Source of the DNA: Xenopus tropicalis
Lineage: Eukaryota; Chordata; Amphibia; Anura; Pipidae
Direction: 5' to 3'
Assembly (NCBI RefSeq): GCF_000004195.4
Contig: NC_030678.2
Location: 150,530,047 to 150,594,046, forward strand
Length of the DNA: 64,000 nt
Below, piece by piece: positions 23,480-33,350 of the stretch; position 1 is the stretch's first letter, and each line of letters starts with the position of its first letter. The position numbers and the translations under genes were made by a program. The notes beneath the pieces were generated by a model, which made no database searches, had not been told where the DNA came from, and saw only the letters and a program-made list of their open reading frames with translations.

Positions 23480-23880
23480 ATATAAGGCAGCTTAATGTAC
23501 TGTGAGTTTATACTTATAGGGTGACTATTTACATTTTTGTAAATTCAGATTCTACTTGGCATGTTGAAATTAGTCATATTGTTTTTGAATTATCTGCCTT
23601 GCTCTTTTACATCTCTGTATGGGGGTCACTGACCCCCGGCAGCCAAAAATCTATTGCTCAGTGAGGCTACATCTTTATTATTATTGTCACTTTGTATTCC
23701 TTATCTTTCTGTTCAGTCCCTCTCCTATTCATATTCCAGTATCTTATTCAAACTACTGCCTGGATGCTAAGCTAACAAGACCCTAGTAACCAGATAGCTG
23801 CTGAAATTCCAAACTGGAGAGCTGACTAACAAAAAGCTAAAGGGGAACAACTCCTTTTAATTGGCAATTCCAATAATCAG
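23480..23880 (+). mobile_element. T2-related fragment
   Basis: Shares the inner blocks of the element at 54015-54504: CACTGACCCCCGGCAGCCAAAAA, GTGAGGCTACA, TTCAAACTACTGCCTGG, AACCAGATAGCTGCTGAAAT and AAAGCTAAA. Ends are eroded, so this is an old copy. Confidence 0.55.
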
Positions 23881-24089
23881 GAGGGGCGCCCATATATTTT
23901 CAGACATATAGTGCATGAAAGCAATATTACATTAATGTGGGTGGTGGGGATTCCACCCCAAACCTGCCCCTGGCATATCCACTGATTTGTATGTAAATAC
24001 TTTACTGTACATAACTGGCTCTTTAATTCATATTCTGGAAACTGTTGATTGCTCTATATTTTTTTTTTACAGGGCAGGTTTGTATTGAA

Positions 24090-24540
24090 CCTTAATTCTC
24101 CAGCAAGGTACACAGTGATTTACAGGAAATTGCTCGGTAATGCACACATTGCCCATTACAAACGCTACCTTCGTTAGCCCGGGAACCTGATAAGCCTCTG
24201 TTATCTGAGCCTTGTGTGTCATAATAAACGTCATTGTCTGTTTGTAAACATCTTTTTTTTTTTTTCCGGGTTCTGCAAATATTTGCTAAAAGGCTTTGAA
24301 TGAAGCTTCATAATGTGCTATAGCGGCGTTTATATCCACTTAATCGCGATTTCATCGGAAAAATAAAAATATGGAGGAAGCACGCATATTTCCGGATGGC
24401 GAAAACATTTAGTCATTCTGTTTCTTTCAGCTTTCATTAAGCGAGGGACCACTCCAGTAAAGAACTTGTGCGGGGATTAGAAAAGCAGTATATAATATTC
24501 ATCATTGATATTTACCTCGGTAATGAATGGGAAAGTGGTA
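24090..24540. other. Unique, CpG-containing non-coding DNA, candidate conserved element
   Basis: None of the window's repeats occurs here. The sequence keeps several CpGs (TAGCGGCGTTTATA, TTAATCGCGATTTCATCGG, TTCCGGATGGCG, AAGCGAGGGACC), unusual in this AT-rich, methylated-genome context. It has no open frame of note. I suggest it as a candidate regulatory or conserved non-coding element; this is inference. Confidence 0.35.
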
Positions 24541-25089
24541 GATGACTGCATGACAATCTAGAAAACATAAACAGGAAAATACTTTAAGCCCAGCATTGAA
24601 GGAGAATAATAACATAATGGTCTGTGTTATGTACGTGAGGAGTGTTCTGAATTTTTTATTAAGAAAGATTTGCCAATGTCGGGGGGTGAGTATTTCTGTG
24701 AATGGAAAGAACAGATTGCATCAACAGTAGGTTTAAACTCCCCTTTAGCCTTTTAAGAAATTGCTTTTCAATTTCATTTAATTAGTATGGAGGAAGCAGC
24801 AATTCCAATAAAGAGTGGGGGCTTCCCACCATTAACATTAACTCCTTGTGATTGGTATGTCTGGGGAGGAGGATTTTATATTGCACTTTAAAATGGCCCT
24901 AGATAGTAGTTTATTATGGGTATCCATGCCTCTTTTATTCTGACAACTGAAACTAATATTAATACATTGGTGCCCAGAAAGAGTCCCTATTCCTTTTGTA
25001 TTTGTCAAATAGATGCATGTACAGGGCTGTATATATATGTATATATAAATATCAGTGAGCCCCAACCAGTGGCTCGGGGGCAACATGTT
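24541..25089. other. Non-coding DNA, no gene seen
   Basis: No exon. A TATATATGTATATATAAATA tract lies at about 25030. Confidence 0.45.
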
Positions 25090-25230
25090 GCTCACCAATA
25101 CGATATTATCGTGAGTAATACGATTTTTCGTAAGCATTTTCGGGATATTTGCAATCTTCAGAAATTTTCCAATCCGAATTTTTCCCATGCGGGATTCGAA
25201 CATGTGTTTTGATAAATCTGCCCCTAGGAG
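25090..25230. mobile_element. MITE end related to the 7359-8585 element
   Basis: The reverse complement starts AGGGGCAGATTTATCAAAAC and carries TTCGAATCCCGC, ATTTCTGAAGATTGCAAATA and ACGATAATATCGTATTGGTGA, matching the left 150 bp of the element at 7359. There is no minisatellite next to it. The other end is not recognised. Confidence 0.65.
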
Positions 25231-26322
25231 TCCGAGTCGGGCTCAGGATAATTAGTGGAGCAGCCAGAGAAGAACAGAAGATTAGAACTCCAGAAGCTGG
25301 ATCTATGAACACTTCAATTTGAAGTTTTGCCGCAATGCTCATTTTTTGCACTAAAACTCATGAGTTTGAATTATGACTTTAAAAACTTAAATATTCAATA
25401 TTTATTAAGCGCAAAAATTCCAAAAACCTCGACTATAAAACTCTTATCTTGGCTTCATTTCATCAAGTCTTTTATATTCAAAAATTTTAACAAATAAGCA
25501 AACATCCTAGTCAAATTGAAAAATAAACTCTAAAATGTGCAAATTTTAAAATTGATAAATAAGTCTTACCGTGTCACCCAGCAGCATAGGATTCGCTCAG
25601 GGACAGAGAAATACTAAGAAGGATCACTGCTCTGACGGCTCTTACTCTGCGCATAGACGCTGGCTGTGAGTACTACTGTCGCTCACCGTGCCCCTCTGGG
25701 AACTTAAAATTGACCCTGTTGGTAAGAATCTGCTAAAAAGTTCCAGCAATAATACATTTAATTGTAGCTAGTGCCCAAGTTACCGAGTATTTGTGAAGTA
25801 TGTGTATCAGGTTGGAACCCTTTTCCCCAGTGTGGGATCCCAAGCATACAGGGAGAGTACCAGAGGGTACTGGGCCCCAGTTTTCCTGTAATGGAACTGC
25901 CCCATGACTCCCACATTAGCAATGTTCTGAGAATGTTTTCAGCAGAGTAAAGCTGAGAATATAAAGCTGCTAACAATCATATATACTTGTACAACTTTGA
26001 TTGCCACTGTTATTTTATTGTTAGATTTGTGTAGGAGACTGGTAAATTACCTACTCCTTTTCTTAGTCCCCTAGATCTTAGACAACTAAAGGGTCCTTAG
26101 TGTTAGAAGAGAAATAAGTTCCCCTTCCTGTATCAAAGTATGACCTTTGTAGTTCCATAGTTGGCCAGAAGATTGTATATATGATATATATGCTAAAGCA
26201 CATGTTCTGGATCCTTTCTGAGAGAGGCACCTGAGCAGGCTGGTGGAACCAGACTGGAACCTAGGTTAAGTAGGGCCTGGGAAATGTTAGTATAATATAC
26301 TATGTCATAGGTCACACTAGGG
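25231..26322. other. Non-coding DNA, no gene seen
   Basis: No exon. The A/T-rich part at 25330-25570 may belong to a diverged repeat. Confidence 0.4.
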
Positions 26323-26769
26323 GGGAGATTTATCAATCCACGAACAGTCCAATCGTTCGTTCAGGGGTCATCCCAAATGAAACAGCAACATTTGTTGGAT
26401 GACCCCAAAGTGGGAGGGGCCAACAACAGCCAATCAAATTTCACCCATTGACTTTTATGGGGAAATTGAAAACTGCTGCCAATCTTACAGCTTTGAGGCC
26501 ACACTCCCCAAACTTGAATCACATAGCATGAATGAAAATATGATGATTGTTGGATGCCCAAAAGTGGGTGGAGCTGTGAACAGCCAATCAGATTTTCCTA
26601 TTGACTTGACCAAAATTCAACTTGCTGCCATTCTCACAGTAACAACACCAGGGTGGAGCCACCAACCGCCAATCAGATGTCACCCGTTGACTTTCAGTGG
26701 GGAAATCTAAATTGCTGTAATTCAGAAACTATTAAAAGCAGGGTCCCCAAACTTTGCACAGTCGTTTTT

Positions 26770-26915
26770 ACTATATAACAAAATGGTTTGGTCCAACCAA
26801 CCCCCCTCCAAAAAAAATGGTATGGCCCGACCCCCCCCTCCAAAAAATGGTACGGCCCGACACCCCCTAAAATAAAATTGTATCGTCCAACCCCCCCCTC
26901 CAAGAAATGGTATGG
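26770..26915. repeat. C-rich minisatellite, outlying block
   Basis: Four units of the same type as 27170-28050 (AAAATGGTACGGCCCGACAC, CCCCCCTCCAA), separated from the main block by one CCAAT-type unit. This suggests that the CCAAT unit and the C-rich units were duplicated together. Confidence 0.85.
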
Positions 26916-27169
26916 TCACCCCGAATGATCACATAGCCATGGGGTCAGCCTGAATGAAAATATGAATGTGAACAGCCAATCAGATTTTTCCTATTTACTT
27001 GGCCGAAATTTAACCTGCTGTCATTCTCACAGAAATAACACCGGGGTGGAGCCACCAACCGCCAATCAGATGTCACCCGTTGACTTTCAGTGGGGAAATC
27101 TAAATTGCTGTCATTCAGACACTATTAAAAGCAGGGTCCCCAAACTTTGCACAGTCGTTTTTTCATATA

Positions 27170-28050
27170 TAACAAAATGGTTTGGTCCGACCTCCCCCTC
27201 AAATTAAATGGTACAGTCCGACCTCCTTCCCCCCTCTAACAAAATTGTACGTTCTGACCCTCCCTCAAAAAAATGGTAAGGTCTGACCCCCTTCCAAAAA
27301 AATGGTACGGCCCGACCCCCCCCCCAAAAAATGGTACGGTCCGACTACCCCCTCCAAAAAATGGTACGGTCCAACCCCCCACCTCCCTCCAAAAAATGGT
27401 ACGGTCCGACCCCCCCCTCAAATAAAATGGTACGGTCCGACCCCCCGAACAAAATGGTACAATCCGACCCCCCTCAAATAAAATGGTATGGTCCGACCAC
27501 CCCCTTCCAAAAAAATGATACAGTCCGACCCCCCCTCAAATAAAATGGTATGGTCCAACCCCCCTTCCAAAAAAATGGTACGGTCCGCCCCACTACTAAA
27601 AAATGGTATGGTCCGACCCCCTCTCAAATAAATGACACAGTCCGACCCTCCCTCCAAAAAATTGGTATGGTCCGACACCCCTCTCAAATAAAATGGTACG
27701 GTCCGACCCTCCCTCCAAAAAATTGGTACGTTCTGATCCCCCCTCCAAAAAAATGGTACGTCCGACCCCACCCTCCAAAAAATGGTATGGTCCGACCCCC
27801 ATCTCAAATAAAATAATACGGTCCGACCCCCCTCCAAAACATGGTACGGCCCGACACCCCCCTCCAAAAAATGGTACGGTCCGACACCCCCCCTTCAAAT
27901 AAAATGGTACGGTCTGACCCCCCCCCTTCAACAAAATGGTACGGTCTGCCCCCCCTCCAAACAAAAATGGTACTGTCCAACCCCCTTTCCAATAAAATGG
28001 TACGGCCCAATCACCCCCCCCCCCCATCCGCCTAAATGGTACAGTCTGAC
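27170..28050. repeat. C-rich minisatellite, unit about 30-38 bp
   Basis: About 26 units of the form ATGGTACGGTCCGACCCCCC followed by TCCAAAAAA or TCAAATAAA. Each unit holds the short palindrome GGTCNGACC (as CGGTCCG) and a run of 4-7 C; a run of 12 C lies at 28014-28025. Units differ in length by the C and A runs, so frames drift. The open frames of up to 155 codons on the minus strand come from the lack of stops. Confidence 0.9.
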
Positions 28051-29420
28051 CTTTAGTTATCAATGACCCACTGTTCTTTTACTTCAGCTCATTCTTCCGG
28101 TTTTTCTTATTCTTAGCGCCCCCCATTTTCTAAACGCTACTCCTCCTACAGGTTTAGGGGTACAACACCCAAACTCCCCACACTTCTTCACCCTATAGCG
28201 GAGCAGGTTGCTTGTGCTTTTCTAAGTGATCCCGCCCCCTGTCTTTTTGTGGCGCCGCTCCGAACCCCCCAGTTTTCCCATTGACTTTGACAGGGAAGAT
28301 TTTTAAACTGCTGCCACACTTACAGCTTTGAAGCTACACCCCCCAAACTTGAATAACATAATAATGGGGTCACCTCGAATGAAACAGCAACATTTGTTGG
28401 ATGACCCCAAAGTGGGAGGGACCAACAACAGCCAATCAAATTTCACCCATTGACTCTTATAGTGAAATTGAAACTGCTGCCAATCTTACAGCTTTGAGGC
28501 GACACTCCCCAAACTTGAATCACACAGTCATGGGGTCAGCCTGAATGAAAATATGATGATTGCCCAAGTGGGCGGAGCTGTGAACAGCCAATCAGGTTTT
28601 ACCTATTGACTTGGCAGAAATCCAACCTGCTGCCATTCTCACAGTATTAACACCAGGGTCCCCAAACTTTTCACAGTTGGTCACTGCAATTTTAGTTTTG
28701 AAAAAGTGGACAGAGCCACCAACAGCCAATCATAATTTGCCTATTGAATTTAATTGGTTTGATGTCAGGGTCCCCAAACTTTGCACAGTTTGTCACTGGG
28801 TGACTATGTTCAAGTTTAGAAAAGTGGGCAGGGCCAACAACAGCCAATCAGATTTCACCTATAGTCTTCATAATACTAAGGTCCCCAAACTTTGTAAAGC
28901 AGAGCCACCAACAGCCAATCCATTTCCACCCATTAAATTTCATCCAATCAGATTTCATTCATTGAATTTTATTGGTTTAAATGTAAAATGCTGTCATTCT
29001 CACACTATTTATGCCAGGGTGCCCACTGTTTGTCACTGGGTGACTTCGACTCAAGGTTAGAAAAAAAGTGGGCGGATCCACCAACCACCAATCACAATTT
29101 ATCTATTGATTTTTTTTGGTTTAAATTTAAACTGCTGCCGTTCTGTAACTATTAATCCTAGGGTCCCTAAACTTTGCAGTTAGTCACTGGGTAGCTGCAG
29201 TTCCAGGTTAGAAAAAGTCAGATGTCACTCGATGACTTTCAGTGGGGAAATCTAAATTGCTGCCATTCAGACACTATTAAAACCAGGGTCCCCAAACTTT
29301 GCACAGTGGTTTTTTACTATATAACTGTGGTCCAAGGTTAGAGAAAGTGGGCGGAGCCAACAACAGCCAATCAGATTTCATTCAGTGACTTCACGCTTTT
29401 CAACCCAACATGAAGTTTGT

Positions 29421-30323
29421 TCTCAAACTCCCCTTTCTAATTTACTCATGTTCTAATTCCTGGAATTGCACCATTTTTGCATTCATTGCTTGGCACCACC
29501 CTAAAACAGTCAGTAACTGCTGCCCCTTTAAGTTGAGTTGTTTTCTTTTTTTTCTATCAACATTTTGTGTGTTCATATTTCTAATACTTACATTGCCGTA
29601 ATTTTGGTTTCCATGACATCCACTCTTCTCTTGTAAATGTAACCCAGGCTTACATTATTTCCCTGTATTCATCAACAATTATACATATATCTCTATTATG
29701 CAAGGGTTATTGAAGTACTTCAGATTCAGTCTGGAAATTATATAAAATGTGCTTTTTCAAATCTGAAGGGAAGTGCTCCTATTGTCTGAATAGTAGATCA
29801 AAACTAAAAACCCGAGGTTAATTTCAGTATAATAAAAGACGATCAGGTAATTTTGATGTACCGCAAAGTCAACAAAAATATTACAAATGACATTTTCTGG
29901 AGTACAACACAATAACAATGATAATGGATTTAGTTTGTCTTCAAAAGAACAAACCTGTACAGCCATATTGGTACGGTTCTGTAGAACATTAGGCAATGTA
30001 ATTGGTGCAGGGGGCATGATACCAGTTACTGAAGTACCAAGTACCAAGGTTTGAACATTGTATTCTTCCCAGTGGCCCACTATTAGGTCACTCAGTCCCA
30101 AGTCATGAGCTTAATAAGGGTAGAATGTTTAACAGAACTGACTTGGGGCTACAGTAGATAAGTAGCAGGCATGGGCATATCTGAATTTACGGATGTGACC
30201 ATCATCACCATTTCCTATATCACACCTTCTATACAATCAGAATAAACAGGTTAGGTTGAAGACAATAATATATTCATTATATTCAACAGCTACAGATGTA
30301 CCAGATGATAGAGGACAGCAGAA
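29421..30323. other. Non-coding DNA, no gene seen
   Basis: No exon or bounded repeat recognised. Confidence 0.45.
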
Positions 30324-30456
30324 GAACAAAAAAGGGGGAAAGAAAAAGGCACACTGGAAATCCAACGACTGGCCAACCAAAAGCTAAAAACTTGAACTTT
30401 TGGTTGGCCAGTCTTTGGATTTCCAGTGTGCCTTTTTCTTTCCCTCTTTTTTGTTC
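30324..30456. repeat. Inverted repeat with 60-bp arms
   Basis: The arm GAACAAAAAAGGGGGAAAG...GGCCAACCAAAAG (30324-30383) pairs with CTTTTGGTTGGCC...CTTTCCCTCTTTTTTGTTC (30397-30456), leaving a loop of about 13 bases. Pairing is nearly perfect. It sits about 200 bp from the 51-bp minisatellite. It could be the tip of a foldback transposon. Confidence 0.85.
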
Positions 30457-30663
30457 CTGTGCTAACGGGTGGTCAGCTCCCTTGAGCTGAGGGTCTGGAG
30501 CACCTGGACAATCCTTTCTACTTTGGTGAGTCTTTTACAGTTGGATGCCAGATTGTCAGCTATATTCATGTGTTTTGATTTGAGGACAGCAGGCCTGCTT
30601 TGACTAAAGTTACAGAAGAGAAGGACCTTTGCGATTTTAGGGAAGCAGGGCCCCACTTGTAAG

Positions 30664-31428
30664 AGTGGATACCTGAATTGAAATGGCCAACCTGAAGCTC
30701 TCTAGCTGTTGAACTTGTATACCTGAATTGGAAATGTCCAACCTGAAGCTCTCCAGCTGTTGAACTTGTATACCTGACTTTGAAATGTCCAACCTGAAGC
30801 TCTCTAGCTGTTGAACTTGTATACCTGAATTGGAAATGTCCAACCTGAAGCTCTCCAGCTGTTGAACTTGTATACCTGACTTGGAAATGTCCAACCTGAA
30901 GCTCTCCAGCTGTTGAACTTGTATACCTGACTTTGAAATGTCCAACCTGAAGCTCTCCAGCTGTTGAACTTGTATACCTGACTTGGAAATGTCCAACCTG
31001 AAGCTCTCCAGCTGTTGAACTTGTATACCTGAATTGGAAATGTCCAACCTGAAGCTCTCCAGCTGTTGAACTTGTATACCTGAATTGGAAATGTCCAACC
31101 TGAAGCTGTCCAGCTGTTGGACTTGTATACCTGACTTGGAAATGTCCAACCTGAAGCTCTCCAGCTGTTGAACTTGTATACCGGAATTGGAAATGTCCAA
31201 CCTGAAGCTCTCCAGCTGTTGAATTTGTATACATGAATTGGAAATGTCCAACCTGAAGCTCTCCAGCTGTTGAACTTGTATACCTGAATTGGAAATGTCC
31301 AACCTGAAGCTCTCCAGCTGTTGAACTTCTATACCGGAATTGGAAATGTCCAACCTGAAGCTCTCCAGCTGTTGAACTTCTATACCGGAATTGGAAATGT
31401 CCAACCTGAAGCTCTCCAGCTGTTGGAC
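30664..31428 (-). repeat. 51-bp minisatellite, 15 copies, open in two frames
   Basis: The unit reads on the plus strand TACCTGAATTGGAAATGTCC, AACCTGAAGCTCTCCAGCTG, TTGAACTTGTA. Since 51 is 17 codons, each minus-strand frame repeats a fixed 17-residue peptide: one frame gives SGIQVQQLESFRLDISN, the next FRYTSSTAGELQVGHFQ. Both run for more than 200 codons. There is no splice or promoter context, no known domain, and both frames are equally open, so I treat it as a minisatellite. Confidence 0.9.
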
Positions 31429-32593
31429 ATCAATATCTCAAATATTTAGCACTAAGGGGAGTTGAAGGTATTAGTGTTAGCAAGCATCAGCAAAATACAC
31501 TGCATCATAAAAACTGTCTTCCGCACTATTTAAGGCAATGTCAATGCAGAGTGCAAACCAAGCAAGTGGCCGTGTCGCCCCATACTGCTGAATATCTGGC
31601 AAAGAAAACCCCAAAGTGCAGCATGAAAAAATAAACATGGACGCATTTTGAACTAATAAGTTTATCTGTAGTCCATAGCTATTTTTGAATTTGATAACCC
31701 AGACTAACACCAGTTGTACCGCAGCAAAGAAGTAGGGTCAGAAGAAGCCCCCCATTCTGTGGCAATCTACAAAGTTATCTCAAAACAATGAATGCACGGA
31801 ACTCTAAGACGCTGATACCTAGAGTTTGAGCGCAAACTGTTTGTAGCCAAATTTCACGGTTCCTCCAGACTTCAAGCACTGAAAATGACTTTGTGCATAA
31901 AGGTTCCTTCGGTGTGGGCAACACTTATGAGGAGATTCTGGAACCTTTTGCCTCTGCAAACAAGTGAGTCATTTTAATGTTAGAATTCACGAAACACAGT
32001 TATATCACTGTATCTCGGAGAATACATAACAGAAGCCATTGTGATAAGTCACGAACAAAGCTATATTTAAAGGATAAAACCTCAAAGTCTATTTACGAGG
32101 CGTCTATTAATAGCCATTCAAACCCACGTGCTAAAAATACTCTTTCTTTCTGACTAGAAATCGTTCCTGAAAATTACACATTACCACGTCTGTGAGTTGA
32201 GCTGAAAAGCATCATTGTTGTCAACATGAGCAGTGTGCAGGAGAAGCCTAATTCCTAATTCAACAGTTAACTGTACATTTCTTTAACTTATCCTTACCTC
32301 GCATTTTACTACGGTATTATTATTGCCAACCAAATAATGTTTTTATCCATGCTATCCTTATCAGATGTATGGCACTAAATATAGCATATACTGTGTACCC
32401 GATATCATAAAGGGAAACCATATATGATAGGATGGGCTATATCTGGCCTCCACTGCTCTGCAAATTTAATGCATTCAATTATACATGGCACTCAGGAGGT
32501 CTCCCAAGAATGAAATAAAGGCTAAAGCCTTCTCTAAAAGCAGCCTGGTTTCTTCTTTAGTCAATGTAACTTGTAAAAAGGCCACAGAATGTT
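31429..32593. other. Unique non-coding DNA, possible conserved element
   Basis: The stretch 31780-32240 lacks the window's repeats and keeps scattered CpGs (GACGCTGATACC, TTTGAGCGCAAACTG, CGAGGCGTCTATTAATAGCC). No exon is evident. A candidate for a conserved or regulatory element, on weak grounds. Confidence 0.3.
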
Positions 32594-33350
32594 GTTATTA
32601 ACATTTATTTATAAAGCGCCAACATATTCCGCAGCGCTGTACAATAGGTGGGTTTTATACATTGGACATACAGAGTAACATATAAAGCAATCAATAACCG
32701 ATACAAGAGGTAAAGAGGGCCCTGCCCAAAAGAGCTTACAATCTACAAGGAGAAAGGGTTGAGACACAAGGTGTGGGAATGGGCATGACCAGAGTTGTGA
32801 GAGGTTTGGCACAGGGTATTGCTTTTAGCAGCACACTGAGGTCATGTTAAACTGCATTAGGGTAAGCTTCTCTGAATAAATGTGTTTTTAGAGATCTCTT
32901 AAAGGCAGAGAGATTGGGAGAAAGTCTGACAGTTTGTGGGAGTGAATTCCAGAGAAGGGGGGCAGCCCTTGCAAAGCCTTGAATGAGAGCGTGTGAGGAG
33001 GGAATGAGAGAGGAGTTGAGGAGCAGGTCAGTAGAGGAGCGTAACAAGCGGGTTGGATGGTACCTAGAGATGAGTTCAGAGATGTAGGGTGGGGCAGAGT
33101 TATGGACTGCTTTAAATGTGAGAGTCATTAGTTTGAATTTTATCCTGGATGGTAGGGGAAGCCAGTGCAGGGATTGGCAGAGCGGCATGGCAGAGGAGGA
33201 GCGGTTGGAGAGGTGTATGAGCCTGGCAGCAGTATTCATTATGGACTGGAGAGGGGACAGTCTTTGGGGGGGAAGGCCAATTAACAGGGAGTAGTCCAGG
33301 CGAGATATTATAAGAGAGCAAATAAGGCTTTTGGCAGCATCTTGGGCGAT
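32594..33350 (-). pseudogene. L2-type LINE, 3' part with 3' UTR
   Basis: On the minus strand the open part encodes IISRLDYSLLIGLPPQR, NTAARLIHL, LHWLPL, APPYISELI and PLLWNSLP, the usual C-terminal series of L2-type reverse-transcriptase proteins. It ends in a stop at 32847-32849. The 3' UTR that follows has the L2 hallmark TAGATTGTAAGCTCT, then TGTACAGCGCTGCGGAATAT and GGCGCTTTATAAATAAATG. The copy is 5'-truncated, so the endonuclease and the catalytic part of the reverse transcriptase are absent. The last about 170 codons remain open. Confidence 0.9.

Larger units (their letters stand above)
26323..29420 (+). repeat. CCAAT-rich satellite-like array with GC-box modules
   Basis: A long degenerate array. 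Recurring words are AACAGCCAATCAGATTTCAC, CCATTGACTTT, GGGGAAATCTAAATTGCTG, CAGGGTCCCCAAACTTTGCA and AGTGGGCGGAGCC. The CCAATC core occurs at 13 places in matching context (about 26428, 26582, 26668, 26974, 27061, 28429, 28584, 28724, 28842, 28912, 28942, 29087 and 29364), most preceded by AACAG. A left boundary near 26323 starts GGGGGGAGATTTATCAAT. A related, reverse-oriented copy lies at 59640-60310. No protein is encoded. Whether this is a transposon or a dispersed satellite is open. Confidence 0.8.

Noticed and set aside
25188..25203. GTTCGAATCCC resembling a tRNA or SINE B box
   Set aside because: No A box at a suitable distance and no cloverleaf; the sequence is part of the MITE end shared with 7359.
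27418..28063. Glycine-rich open frames of about 150 codons
   Set aside because: Translation of the C-rich minisatellite; the units vary in length, so no frame is maintained.
30566..31404. Minus-strand frames of 222 and 255 codons as a repeat protein
   Set aside because: Two frames are equally open over the same 51-bp array, which argues against selection on either. Kept only as a low-probability finding.
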